Shown here piece by piece: positions 24,997 through 33,951 of a stretch of DNA of 64,000 bases. The position numbers were made by a program, and so were the translations under genes. Below the pieces are notes generated by a model, which searched no databases, had not been told where the DNA came from, and was given only the letters and a program-made list of their open reading frames with translations. Numbering within the stretch: position 1 is the first letter of the stretch; each line of letters begins with the position of its first letter. Source of the DNA: Roseiarcus sp963798015 (lineage in GTDB: Bacteria; Pseudomonadota; Alphaproteobacteria; Rhizobiales; Beijerinckiaceae). The stretch spans positions 124,001 through 188,000 of the forward strand of contig CAWCSA010000002.1 of NCBI GenBank assembly GCA_963798015.1, given 5' to 3'.

Positions 24997-26283
24997 ATGC
25001 AAAACGACGCGCTTTCGCACGGCCTCTGGGAAATGACCGCTCCCCCGGCCCCGCCGACCTCGCCGCTCAAAGGCGAGGTTCGGGCCGACGTAGCAATTAT
25101 CGGCTGCGGCTATACCGGGCTCTCGACGGCGCTGCATTGCGCGGAGGCGGGGGCCAAAGTTATCGCTTTGGAGGCGGTCGAGATCGGTTTCGGCGGCGCC
25201 GGGCGCAACGTCGGCCTGGTCAACGCCGGCATGTGGCTTGCGCCCGACGATGTCGCGTCGAGGCTTGGCCCCGACTATGGCGAGCGGCTGCTCGAATTGC
25301 TTGGCGGAGGGCCGTCCGAGGTCGAGGCGCTCGTCACCAAGCATGGGCTCGACTGCGAATTCGTGCGCAACGGCACGCTGCATTGCGCGATCGGGCCGTC
25401 GGGCCTCGCCAAGATCGAGGAGCGCTGCGCACAATGGGCGGCGCGCGGGGCGCCGGTGAAAATTCTCAGCCGCGAAGAGACGGCGCGGCGGATCGGCGTC
25501 GACATCTACACGGGCTCGCTCATCGACTTGCGCGCCGGCACCATTCAGCCACTCGCCTATGCGCGGGGGCTTGCGCGCGCAGCGCTCGGCGCAGGCGCCG
25601 CGATCCACACTGAGAGCGCGGTGCGCTCGGCGGAGCAGACGGGCAAGGTCTGGCGCCTCAAGACGGACCGCGGAAGCGTGACAGCGGACTGGATCGTGGT
25701 CGCGACGGACGCCTATGCAGAGGGGAGCCCGTGGCCGCAGGGCAAGCGGGAGCAGATCCGTGTGCCCTATTTCAATTTCGCCACCCGCCCGCTGAGCGCC
25801 GAACTCAGGGCCGCGATCCTGCCGGGCCGCGAGGGCTGCTGGGACACGCGGATGATCATGAACTCGTTCCGTTACGACGGCGCGGGGCGGCTTCTCTTCG
25901 GCAGCATCGGCGCGCTGCGTGTCGGTGGTCTCGAGGTCCATCGCGCCTGGGCGAAGCGCGCGCTGAAGAAGACGTTTCCGCAAGTTCACGAGGTCGAGTT
26001 CGAAGCGCAATGGTATGGAATGATGGGCATGACCGGAAACGCGCTGCCGCGCTTCCATCGCCTCGCGCCGAACGTCGTGACCTTTTGCGGCTACAATGGC
26101 AGGGGCATCGGCACGGGCACGGTGTTCGGGCGTCTGCTTGCCGATCATGTTCTGGGCAAGCTCAGCGAGAAGGACCTGCCGTTGCCCATCACCAACCCGG
26201 AAGCGCCTGCGCTGCCGGCCTTGAGGGAGGCCTATTACGAAGCCGGAGCCCAAATCGCCCATGCCGTCGGCGCGAGACTGTAA
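24997..26283 (+). CDS. FAD-dependent amine oxidoreductase (PuuB/DadA-like, DAO superfamily)
   Basis: 428 residues from ATG 24997 with GAGG upstream. The FAD-binding motif is VAIIGCGYTGLSTALH, near residue 32, and the DAO-type body ends with FCGYNGRGIGTGTVFGRLLADHV. The preamble (MQNDALSHGLWEMTAPPAPP) is typical of gamma-glutamylputrescine oxidase-like proteins. These oxidise secondary or primary amines such as gamma-glutamylputrescine or sarcosine-like substrates. No puu genes are next to it. A strong terminator follows the gene. Confidence 0.87.
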   Translation: MQNDALSHGLWEMTAPPAPPTSPLKGEVRADVAIIGCGYTGLSTALHCAEAGAKVIALEAVEIGFGGAGRNVGLVNAGMWLAPDDVASRLGPDYGERLLELLGGGPSEVEALVTKHGLDCEFVRNGTLHCAIGPSGLAKIEERCAQWAARGAPVKILSREETARRIGVDIYTGSLIDLRAGTIQPLAYARGLARAALGAGAAIHTESAVRSAEQTGKVWRLKTDRGSVTADWIVVATDAYAEGSPWPQGKREQIRVPYFNFATRPLSAELRAAILPGREGCWDTRMIMNSFRYDGAGRLLFGSIGALRVGGLEVHRAWAKRALKKTFPQVHEVEFEAQWYGMMGMTGNALPRFHRLAPNVVTFCGYNGRGIGTGTVFGRLLADHVLGKLSEKDLPLPITNPEAPALPALREAYYEAGAQIAHAVGARL

Positions 26284-26364
26284 GCCGTGCTTTCGCTGAT
26301 AAGCGCACCGGACGCTCGTCGGCGGGCAACCTGAAGGTCGCCACAATCTGGCGCGCTCGATCCT

Positions 26365-26393
26365 AAGCCCCGGCGACAAGGCCGGGGCTTTTT
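26365..26393 (+). terminator. Intrinsic terminator after the FAD oxidoreductase gene
   Basis: AAGCCCCGGC (26365-26374) and GCCGGGGCTT (26381-26390) form a perfect 10-bp stem with a 6-base loop, followed by TTTTT. This is a canonical rho-independent terminator, 82 bases after the stop. Confidence 0.92.
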
Positions 26394-26424
26394 GCTTATG
26401 GTGGCGCCTTTAAGGGAGGGCGTG

Positions 26425-27924
26425 ATGACGGAGCGAGCAAAAGAGACGTTTCTGGGCCTCGACATCGGCACCTCCTCGGTGAAGGCGCTGCTTGTCGATT
26501 TCGACCAGCGCGTACTTGCCGAAGCGTCGATCCCGCTCAGCGCTTCACGCCCCCATCCATTGTGGAGCGAGCAGAACCCTGACCATTGGGTCGAGGGAGT
26601 CGAGGCCGCAGTCGCCGCAATCCGCCGCCAGGCCCCGACCGACTTCGCGCGGCTGGCCGGCATCGGTCTTGCGGGCCATATGCATGGCGCGACGCTCCTC
26701 GACGCCGAGGACAAACCGCTCAGACCGGCGATCTTGTGGAACGACGGGCGCTCGTTCGCCGAATGCGCCGAGCTCAAGCGGCGCGTCCCCGATCTTGAAG
26801 AGCGCACCGGCAATCTTGCCATGCCCGGCTTCACCGCGCCGAAAATGCTGTGGGTCGCCGCGCATGAGCCCGAGATCGCCAAGGCGACGAAGCGCGTGCT
26901 CTTGCCCAAGGACTATGTGCGCCTGCGGCTCTCGGGCGAGGCGGTGTCCGAAATGTCAGACGCCTCGGGCACGCTCTGGCTCGATGTCGGGAAGCGCCGC
27001 TGGGACGACACGCTGCTCGCGGCGACCGGCCTGACGGAAAAGGCCATGCCGAGCCTGGTTGAGGGTTCGGAAGTCTCCGCCACTCTCGCGCCGGAAATCG
27101 CGACGGCATGGGGACTCGAGGGGCGCAAGATTCCAATCGCGGGCGGGGGCGGGGACAATGCCGCCTCGGCGATCGGCGTTGGCGCAACGGCGCCAGGGGA
27201 AGGCTTCGTTTCGCTTGGCACGTCGGGTGTCATCTTTTCCGTCACCGACCGTTTCGTGAAACTCCCTGAGCGGACGCTGCACGCGTTTTGCCACGCGTTG
27301 CCAAATCGCTGGCACGGCATGGCGGTGATGCTCTCGGCCGCTTCGTCGCTCGCCTGGGTCGCCGGCGTCCTTGGGCGCGAGGACGATATCGGCAAATTGA
27401 TCGCAGAAGCGGACACGTTCGCGCGCGCGCCGAGCGCCGTCGCTTCTGCGCCGATTTTCCTCCCCTATCTCAGCGGCGAGCGCACGCCCCACAACGATGC
27501 CGAGGCGACCGGAATGTTCGCTGGCCTGCGCGCCGGCCACGAAGCCGACGCGCTGGTATTCGCGGTCATGGAGGGCGTCGCCTTCTCGTTCGCCGACGGC
27601 GTCGACGTTCTCGACGCGGCCGGCGCGCGGCCGGTCCGGCCGCTGCTTGTGGGCGGGGGCGCGCGGTCGGAATTCTGGGCGCAGATGATCGCGGACGTTA
27701 CTGGCTTGACAATCGATCTCGCTTCCGGCGCGGAAGCGGGCGCGGCGCTTGGCGCGGCGCGGCTCGGCATGCTTGCGGCAGGCGCAGGAAGCGTCGAGGC
27801 GGTTTGCCCGCGCCCGTCTATCCAGCGCGAGTTCAAGCCCGATCCGAACCGCGCCGCGGCTTACGCCCCGCGCCTCAAGCGCTATCGCGCGCTCTACCGG
27901 GCTGAAAAAACGACCCGGCTCTAA
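26425..27924 (+). CDS. xylB: Xylulokinase
   Basis: 499 residues from ATG 26425 (GTG 26422 possible) behind AAGGGAGG. A FGGY-family sugar kinase: the first ATP-binding element is LGLDIGTSSVKALLVD. The hydroxyl-binding loop is seen in GHMHGATLLDAEDKPLRPAILWNDGRS (split pattern) and the catalytic Asp in GGGGDNAASAIGVG. C-terminal motifs are LPYLSGERTPHND and LLVGGGARSEFWAQM. The sequence fits xylulokinase (D-xylulose to D-xylulose 5-phosphate) better than glycerol or ribulose kinase. No xylose isomerase or transporter adjoins. It converges with marC with a 4-base stop overlap. Confidence 0.92.
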   Translation: MTERAKETFLGLDIGTSSVKALLVDFDQRVLAEASIPLSASRPHPLWSEQNPDHWVEGVEAAVAAIRRQAPTDFARLAGIGLAGHMHGATLLDAEDKPLRPAILWNDGRSFAECAELKRRVPDLEERTGNLAMPGFTAPKMLWVAAHEPEIAKATKRVLLPKDYVRLRLSGEAVSEMSDASGTLWLDVGKRRWDDTLLAATGLTEKAMPSLVEGSEVSATLAPEIATAWGLEGRKIPIAGGGGDNAASAIGVGATAPGEGFVSLGTSGVIFSVTDRFVKLPERTLHAFCHALPNRWHGMAVMLSAASSLAWVAGVLGREDDIGKLIAEADTFARAPSAVASAPIFLPYLSGERTPHNDAEATGMFAGLRAGHEADALVFAVMEGVAFSFADGVDVLDAAGARPVRPLLVGGGARSEFWAQMIADVTGLTIDLASGAEAGAALGAARLGMLAAGAGSVEAVCPRPSIQREFKPDPNRAAAYAPRLKRYRALYRAEKTTRL

Positions 27925-28616
27925 GCGACGCGCCACTTGCCGACGAGGTCGCCGATCGCGGTCACGAGAATTTGCACGCCGATGCACATGAGCAGGAACG
28001 CCATCAGCCGAACGATAACCTGCCGGGCTGTGGGCCCCATCAGTCCGGTAATGCGATCGGAGGAGCGATAGCCGATCCAGATGATCACGGCGTTGGCAAT
28101 CGCCGCGACGCTCGCGCCGAGGAAGAACGCGACGAAGCCAACGCTGTGCGATGGCCGTTCTGCGCCGATCGTGGTTGCGACGGCAATGGTGCCGGGCCCG
28201 GTCGTGAACGGCAGCGTTAGCGGAAAGAAGGCGAGCTGCATCGGATCGTCGTCGCTATTCGGCGTCGCTTCGCGCTCGTGGCGCTTCTGGTCCGGATGCG
28301 AATCGTTCGTGGTCAGGAGCTGGAAACCGCTCAGCGCGATCACCGTCCCGCCGCCAATTCGCAAGGCGTCGATCGAAACGCCGAAGAAGGACAGGATGTA
28401 GGTCCCGAGCCACAAGGCTCCAAACATGATCAGAAGCGAATAAAAGCCGACTCGCGCCGCGACCTTCACCCGATCCATGGAGCTGAAGTCCTTAGTGAAG
28501 CCATAGAAGATCAGCGCCCCGCCGATCGGGTTGATGATAGAGAACAGGGAGGAGAAGGTGAGAAGAAATGCGTAATTCGCCGTCGAGGCGACCTCTCTCC
28601 AGTCAGTGTCAACCAT
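27921..28616 (-). CDS. MarC-family integral membrane protein
   Basis: A protein of 231 residues with six hydrophobic segments. Family-specific stretches are SIINPIGGALIFYGFTKDFS, LRIGGGTVIALSGFQLL, AFFPLTLPFTTGPGTIAVATTIG, and the final membrane pair (VRLMAFLLMCIGVQILVTAI). It carries a charged cytoplasmic loop of about 30 residues (DSHPDQKRHEREATPNSDDD). The family resembles a transporter but its substrate is unknown; the old link with multiple antibiotic resistance is not supported. Confidence 0.92.
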   Translation of the reverse strand: MVDTDWREVASTANYAFLLTFSSLFSIINPIGGALIFYGFTKDFSSMDRVKVAARVGFYSLLIMFGALWLGTYILSFFGVSIDALRIGGGTVIALSGFQLLTTNDSHPDQKRHEREATPNSDDDPMQLAFFPLTLPFTTGPGTIAVATTIGAERPSHSVGFVAFFLGASVAAIANAVIIWIGYRSSDRITGLMGPTARQVIVRLMAFLLMCIGVQILVTAIGDLVGKWRVA

Positions 28617-28848
28617 AGGTTTCGATCGACCCTCCGCCGGTGGAGCGACAATGGACTTTGCGGGTTCTCCCTAACCTTCCGGGAGCCCCTTTGACTCTAC
28701 CATCCTTGCGCCGTCGCTTCCGTAACGCGACTGCTCAATAACCGCCTGAAGGCCATTCACCCTCCGCGCGGTTCCAAGGGGCCTCTTAGCCGAAACTTAA
28801 GCGACCGCGGGACAAAATTGTAAGCCGCTCATCCAGCCCCCAAAGATC

Positions 28849-31113
28849 ATGACCGCTCTCGGCCTCGCGAGCTCCAGCGCCTCGCAGAAGATTGTCACTG
28901 GGCGAATCCAAGTCGCGGTGTTCGCCGCGGCATTATTTCTGTCCGCCGCTCTCCTCTTTGGCATCCAGCCGATGTTCACGAAAATGGTGCTGCCGAGGTT
29001 AGGCGGATCCCCATCGGTATGGTCGGTCGCCATGGTTTTTTTCCAAACGGCGTTGCTGGCCGGTTACCTGTATGCCCATCTTTCGACGCGATATCTCCGC
29101 TTCGGCTGGGCCGTCTCACTTCATCTGTGCCTACTCGCCGCCGCTTTCGTAAGCTTGCCGATCGGCGTCGCCGGCGGTTTCGGGCGGCCGCCCGAGGATG
29201 GACAGGCGACGTGGCTGATCGGGCTTTTGGCGATGTCGGTTGGCTTGCCGTTCTTCGCCTTGGCAGGCAACGCGCCCCTCTTGCAGGCCTGGTTCGTACG
29301 GTCGGGACATCCGAACGCGCGCAATCCGTATTTCCTCTATCGCGCGTCGAACATCGGCTCATTGGCCTCGCTGCTCGCCTATCCGTTCTTGCTCGAACCG
29401 GCGCTGACGCTGCATCAGCAATCGCACCTGTGGACCTATGGCTTCGTGTGCGTAGCGGTCTCGATTGCGGGATGCGCCGTGCTCGTGTGGGGAGGGTCCG
29501 AGGTCGACGCGACGAGCGCGTATGCATCCACAACGCCCGCGCCGAATATGAGCGCGCGCGCCCGATGGACGCTGCTATCGTTCGTACCTTCGGCTTTATT
29601 GGTGGCGGTGACCGCCCATATCGGGACAGAGATCATTTCGGCGCCCTATCTGTGGGTCATCCCGCTCGTCCTCTTCCTCGCTTCTTTCGTGATCGTATTC
29701 CGCGACCGCGAGATCGTGTCGCGACAGTTTCTCTTAAGAATGCAGGTCGGTCTGACAGTTGCGTTGGTGTTCTCCTTCGTCTTGGCGCGTTGGATGCCGA
29801 CGCTGATTGCGGTCCCACTTCATCTCGCGGCCTATTTCGTCGCCGCGCTGCTCTGCCACGGCGCGCTCTACGCTCGCCGGCCCGACGCCGCGCATCTCAC
29901 GGGCTTCTATTTGTGGATGTCGTTTGGCGGCGCCCTTGGCGGAATCTTCGCGGCGCTCGTTGCGCCGCATCTCTTCGCGACGGTCGCCGAATATCCGATT
30001 CTGATCGTTGCGGCGCTGATCGCGCGTCCTCATCTGCTGGACACGCCCCTCTCGACGTGGAACCGCGAGGCCACGCCCGTTCTGTTTCTTGGTTTAGCTT
30101 TGCTCGCGCCTGCAGCGGTTTTCGGCGGAGGGCTTGAGGGACAGGCTCCGCTTCTTTTCCTCATGGTCCTGCTTGGCCTTGCCTCGGCTTTTGTCTGGCA
30201 AAGCAAATATTCCGTGCGGATGCTGGCGCTCGCCGCGGTCATGTTCGCACTGACGCAATTCTATGAGATCGGCTTAAGTCACGTCGTGTACGCGCGTTCG
30301 TTTTTCGGCGTGCATAAGATCGTGGATTTCGCCGGCGGCAGGGCGCGGCTGCTGTTTCACGGCGCGATCGTTCACGGCGCTGAGCGGCTAATGACCAATG
30401 ACGGCAGGCCGGTCGGCGGACGGCCGGAACAACTCACCTACTATTACCAGGGCGGACCCTTCGAGGAGGCGATTGACGCCGCGCGCGCAGCTCGAGGCGG
30501 GCGGCTTCCCCGTGTCGCGCTCGTCGGCCTCGGCGTTGGAGCGCTGGCGTGCAGCCGTGCGCCCGGGGAAAGCTGGAGCATATATGAGATCGATCCCGAA
30601 CTCGTGCGCATCAGCACGCAGTCCGGCCTGTTCCGGACCATGCCGACTTGCGCCCCGGACTTGAAAGTCATCCTCGGCGACGCGCGGCTGACGCTGACCG
30701 ACGCCCGCGAGCCATTCGATCTCATAATCCTCGACGCTTACAGCTCCGACAACATCCCTGTTCATTTGCTGACCCAAGAGGCCATGCATCTTTACGAGTC
30801 GCGCCTCGCGCCTCATGGCAAGATCGTCATGAACATCACCAATCGGCATATGGACCTGACGGACATTGTCTCGTCGTCCGCCAATGCAATTGGCCTAACA
30901 GTCAGACATAAGCGCGACGGCTCCGCTCCGGACTTCAGCGCGACGTTTCATGCTGCTGCTCATATCGCGGTGCTGGCGCGGGACGAAGCGGACTTCGGCG
31001 TGCTCACCCCCGAAAATGGATGGCGCCCGGCCATCGCCGATCCATCCTTTCGCACCTGGACAGACGACTATTCCAATGTCCTCGGCGCAATCCTGAAGCG
31101 GCCCTCTCCTTAA
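28849..31113 (+). CDS. Membrane-anchored spermidine-synthase-like protein (fused polytopic domain)
   Basis: A protein of 754 residues. The N-terminal 500 or so form ten or more membrane segments (for example QVAVFAAALFLSAALLFGIQ and LIGLLAMSVGLPFFALAGNA). The C-terminal 250 residues are a Rossmann methyltransferase-fold domain of the spermine/spermidine synthase family: VALVGLGVGALA, WSIYEIDPELVRIS, LGDARLTL and DLIILDAYSSDNIPVHLLT. The Asp pairs needed for aminopropyl transfer are only partly conserved, so polyamine synthesis is not assured. Such fused proteins are common but uncharacterised. It is separated from the sterol-desaturase gene by 56 bases. Confidence 0.88.
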   Translation: MTALGLASSSASQKIVTGRIQVAVFAAALFLSAALLFGIQPMFTKMVLPRLGGSPSVWSVAMVFFQTALLAGYLYAHLSTRYLRFGWAVSLHLCLLAAAFVSLPIGVAGGFGRPPEDGQATWLIGLLAMSVGLPFFALAGNAPLLQAWFVRSGHPNARNPYFLYRASNIGSLASLLAYPFLLEPALTLHQQSHLWTYGFVCVAVSIAGCAVLVWGGSEVDATSAYASTTPAPNMSARARWTLLSFVPSALLVAVTAHIGTEIISAPYLWVIPLVLFLASFVIVFRDREIVSRQFLLRMQVGLTVALVFSFVLARWMPTLIAVPLHLAAYFVAALLCHGALYARRPDAAHLTGFYLWMSFGGALGGIFAALVAPHLFATVAEYPILIVAALIARPHLLDTPLSTWNREATPVLFLGLALLAPAAVFGGGLEGQAPLLFLMVLLGLASAFVWQSKYSVRMLALAAVMFALTQFYEIGLSHVVYARSFFGVHKIVDFAGGRARLLFHGAIVHGAERLMTNDGRPVGGRPEQLTYYYQGGPFEEAIDAARAARGGRLPRVALVGLGVGALACSRAPGESWSIYEIDPELVRISTQSGLFRTMPTCAPDLKVILGDARLTLTDAREPFDLIILDAYSSDNIPVHLLTQEAMHLYESRLAPHGKIVMNITNRHMDLTDIVSSSANAIGLTVRHKRDGSAPDFSATFHAAAHIAVLARDEADFGVLTPENGWRPAIADPSFRTWTDDYSNVLGAILKRPSP

Positions 31114-31169
31114 CTCCACCGAAACGCGACGACCTTTATGCTCGCGCCGCTCCAAGAGGAGAGACGGTC

Positions 31170-32213
31170 GTGCCCGGCCTTGATGCGATCTGGACGCCGC
31201 TTAAGAGCGCCGTCCTCGACACCTTCGGTCCTTACTCGCCCTATGGCGCGCCTGCGCTCGGCGGCGCGCTTTTGTTCTCGGCGCTCTATTACGTCGGCTG
31301 CCGAAGGTCCCGCGAGCGCCGCATCAGCGCGCGTGGTTTTGTCCGCACGATCTTCGCCGGGCGTGTCATCCTGCATCCGTCTTCGCTCGTCGACATGCGA
31401 TTGTGGGCGCTGAACGGACTCGTCTTCGCCTCAACCTATGGCCTCATCGCCTTCGGGCTTTTCTTCTGGCGCGACCGGATCGACAGCGGCTTGATCGGCG
31501 TCTTTGGCGCGCATGCTCCGACCCATTGGCCCGCGTGGGTCGTCATGACCATGGCGACCGCGCTCCAGTTGCTGACTTACGAATTCGCCTATTGGTTCGG
31601 CCACTACCTCTTCCACAAGATCCCGGCGATGTGGGAGTTCCACAAGGTGCACCATTCCGCCGAGGTCTTGACCCCCCTCACCGAATTGCGCCAGCATCCG
31701 GTCGAGATCATCGTCATGGTCAATTTGATCGGTCTCTGCACGGGCGCCACCTTCGGCGTCATGACCTATGTCTTTGGTCCGGGCGTCCAACCCTTCACGC
31801 TGCTCAACAGCAACATTCTCATCATGACGTTCCTCCTGACCTACGGGCATCTACGGCACAGCCACATGTGGATCGCGTTCACCGGAATCGCCGGCCGGAT
31901 CCTGCAGAGTCCCGCCCATCACCAGCTCCATCACTCCGCCAACCCCGCTCATTTCGATAAGAATTTTGGCTTCGCGCTCGCAATTTGGGACTGGGCGTTC
32001 GGCACGCTCGCGATTCCGGGCAAGACGCGCGAACCCATCGTTTTCGGCATTGGCGATGAGGGTGCGGCGTTCCGCTCGGCGCTTGCCGCCCTTGTCGCGC
32101 CCTGCGCGCGCTCGGCTGGCCATATCCTGAGGCTGGTCCAGAGGATCGCAGGCGAACGCGGCGGCGCCCGCCCCGCCCAGACCCCGCCGCCCCGACCTGC
32201 GGGTTCCCCTTAG
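31170..32213 (+). CDS. Sterol desaturase/fatty acid hydroxylase family protein (1)
   Basis: 347 residues from GTG 31170 behind AAGAGGAGA. Several membrane segments surround the di-iron histidine boxes: HYLFH (in FGHYLFHKIPAMWEFHKVHHSAE) and, further on, LRHSHMW and HHQLHHSANPAHFDKN. These match the integral membrane di-iron oxygenase family that includes fatty acid hydroxylases and C-4/C-5 sterol oxidases. The substrate is not readable. It is one of two such genes within 3.7 kb. Confidence 0.88.
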   Translation: MPGLDAIWTPLKSAVLDTFGPYSPYGAPALGGALLFSALYYVGCRRSRERRISARGFVRTIFAGRVILHPSSLVDMRLWALNGLVFASTYGLIAFGLFFWRDRIDSGLIGVFGAHAPTHWPAWVVMTMATALQLLTYEFAYWFGHYLFHKIPAMWEFHKVHHSAEVLTPLTELRQHPVEIIVMVNLIGLCTGATFGVMTYVFGPGVQPFTLLNSNILIMTFLLTYGHLRHSHMWIAFTGIAGRILQSPAHHQLHHSANPAHFDKNFGFALAIWDWAFGTLAIPGKTREPIVFGIGDEGAAFRSALAALVAPCARSAGHILRLVQRIAGERGGARPAQTPPPRPAGSP

Positions 32214-32264
32214 CCCCGAATCTCCTTATTCTCCTCTCGACCCCTTCGATCAGGAGACACTACC

Positions 32265-33146
32265 GTGCCGGGCGAAACGTCCGCGCGCCGGCGCGGCGTG
32301 CTTCTGGTTCTGATCGCCACAGTCTTGTGGAGCCTGGCGGGCTTGTTCGCTCGTCTCCTTGCCCATCTTGACGTCTGGACGGTGATGGGCTGGCGGGCCC
32401 TTATGGGCGCCGCCTCGATCGCAATTGTCGGCCTGATCGAATGGCGAACGGGGCGCCTCGTGAACCCGCTCGGCTTCGGCCTGCTGTCGCCGGTCGTGGC
32501 GCTGCTCGCGATGATCGCGATCTCCGCCTATGCCGCTGCGGTGATGACGACGACCATCGCCGACGTCATGGTGATCTACGCCACGCTGCCTTTCGTCGCA
32601 GCGGCAATCGGCTTTCTCGTCAATGGCGAACGGGTCTCGGCCCGGATGCTCGCCGCCTCGGGCATGGCGCTCGTCGGGATTGTCATCATGGTGCGGAGCG
32701 GCCTCGGTTCCGGGCGCCTCCTCGGGCAGGCCTTGTCGATGCTGATGACGCTCGCCTTCGCCGCCATGATCGTTCTGCAGCGGCGCCGGCCGACCGCCTC
32801 GATGATCGTCGTCAATTGCCTCGGCGCCCTCGGCTCCGGCATACTGGGGCTCGCCAATTCGCCGCTCGAGCCCATCGGCCTGCATGATTTCGCGATCCTG
32901 TTCCTGTTCGGGCTGACCACGATCGGCCTCGCCTTCGTGCTCTTCATGGAGGGGGCCAAGTTCATTCCGTCGGCGGACGCGGGCCTGATCAGTCTTCTGG
33001 ATGTTGTGCTCGGGCCCTTGTGGGTGTTTATCGCTTTCGGCGAGAACCCGGGCTTGGCGACCGTGATCGGCGGGGCAATTGTGCTTGGCGCCGCGCTGTG
33101 GCGGATGGCGCCGGAGCTGAGGCAGGAACGGGCTTCGCAAAGTTAA
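32265..33146 (+). CDS. DMT-superfamily (EamA) exporter
   Basis: A protein of 293 residues from GTG 32265 with AGGAG ten bases upstream. Ten hydrophobic segments form two EamA repeats: residues about 10-140 (GVLLVLIATVLWSLAGLFA, MVIYATLPFVAAAIGFLV) and about 150-285 (GLTTIGLAFVLFMEGAKFI, LLDVVLGPLWVFIAFGE). This is a drug/metabolite transporter; its substrate is unknown. It is followed closely (11 bases) by an SDR gene, suggesting one message. Confidence 0.92.
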   Translation: MPGETSARRRGVLLVLIATVLWSLAGLFARLLAHLDVWTVMGWRALMGAASIAIVGLIEWRTGRLVNPLGFGLLSPVVALLAMIAISAYAAAVMTTTIADVMVIYATLPFVAAAIGFLVNGERVSARMLAASGMALVGIVIMVRSGLGSGRLLGQALSMLMTLAFAAMIVLQRRRPTASMIVVNCLGALGSGILGLANSPLEPIGLHDFAILFLFGLTTIGLAFVLFMEGAKFIPSADAGLISLLDVVLGPLWVFIAFGENPGLATVIGGAIVLGAALWRMAPELRQERASQS

Positions 33147-33157
33147 AGGGAGGAATC

Positions 33158-33913
33158 ATGGACGGCGAGCGTTTTGCCCTGGTGACGGGCGCGGGTTCGG
33201 GGGTCGGAAAAGCATCGGCGCTGGCTTTGGCCCGCACCGGCTGGCACGTGGCTCTGACCGGGCGGCGGCGCGAACTTCTCGAGGAGACGGCGGGCGAGGT
33301 CAAGGCGCTTGGTCGCCGCGCGCTCGCCCATGCCGCCGATGTCGCCGACCCCGAGGCGGTCAAGGCTTTGTTCGCTCAGATCGAACGCGAGTTCGGCCGC
33401 CTCGACCTCCTGTTCAATAACGCCGGCCGGGGGGCGCCAGCGGTTCCGATCGACGAACTGCCCTACGAGACGTGGAAGGCGGTGGTGGACGTCAATCTCA
33501 ATGGCATGTTCCTCTGCGCCCAAGGAGCGTTCGGTCTCATGAGGCGCCAGAAGCCACAGGGCGGGCGGATCATCAACAACGGCTCGATCTCGGCCCACAC
33601 GCCGAGACCGATGGCCATTGCCTATAACGCGACCAAGCACGCCGTCACCGGGCTCACCAAGTCGATTGCGCTGGACGGGCGCGCCCACGACATCGCCTGT
33701 GGCCAGATCGACATCGGCAACGCGCTGACCGAGATGGCGCGTCGCATGACCTCGGGCGTGATCCAGGCCGATGGGCATATGGCGGTTGAGCCGACCATGG
33801 ACCCGGACGAGGTCGGCGCCGCCGTCGCGAACATGGCGAACCTGCCGCTCTCAACTAACATCCTCACCATGACCATCATGGCGACCAAGATGCCCTTCGT
33901 CGGGCGAGGTTAG
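33158..33913 (+). CDS. Short-chain dehydrogenase/reductase (SDR)
   Basis: 251 residues from ATG 33158 behind AAAGGGAGG. The motifs are VTGAGSGVGKASALAL for cofactor binding, NNAGRGAP, NNGSISAHTPRP (catalytic Ser) and AYNATKHAV (Tyr and Lys). The Arg pair after the second strand (TGRRRELLEE) favours NADP(H). The C-terminus has a NANMANLPLSTNI-like loop where a substrate lid is expected. Its substrate is unknown; it follows the DMT exporter gene. Confidence 0.9.
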   Translation: MDGERFALVTGAGSGVGKASALALARTGWHVALTGRRRELLEETAGEVKALGRRALAHAADVADPEAVKALFAQIEREFGRLDLLFNNAGRGAPAVPIDELPYETWKAVVDVNLNGMFLCAQGAFGLMRRQKPQGGRIINNGSISAHTPRPMAIAYNATKHAVTGLTKSIALDGRAHDIACGQIDIGNALTEMARRMTSGVIQADGHMAVEPTMDPDEVGAAVANMANLPLSTNILTMTIMATKMPFVGRG

Positions 33914-33951
33914 CGCGGCTATCGACCGCTGCAGCCTCGTCGTCGGCACGA

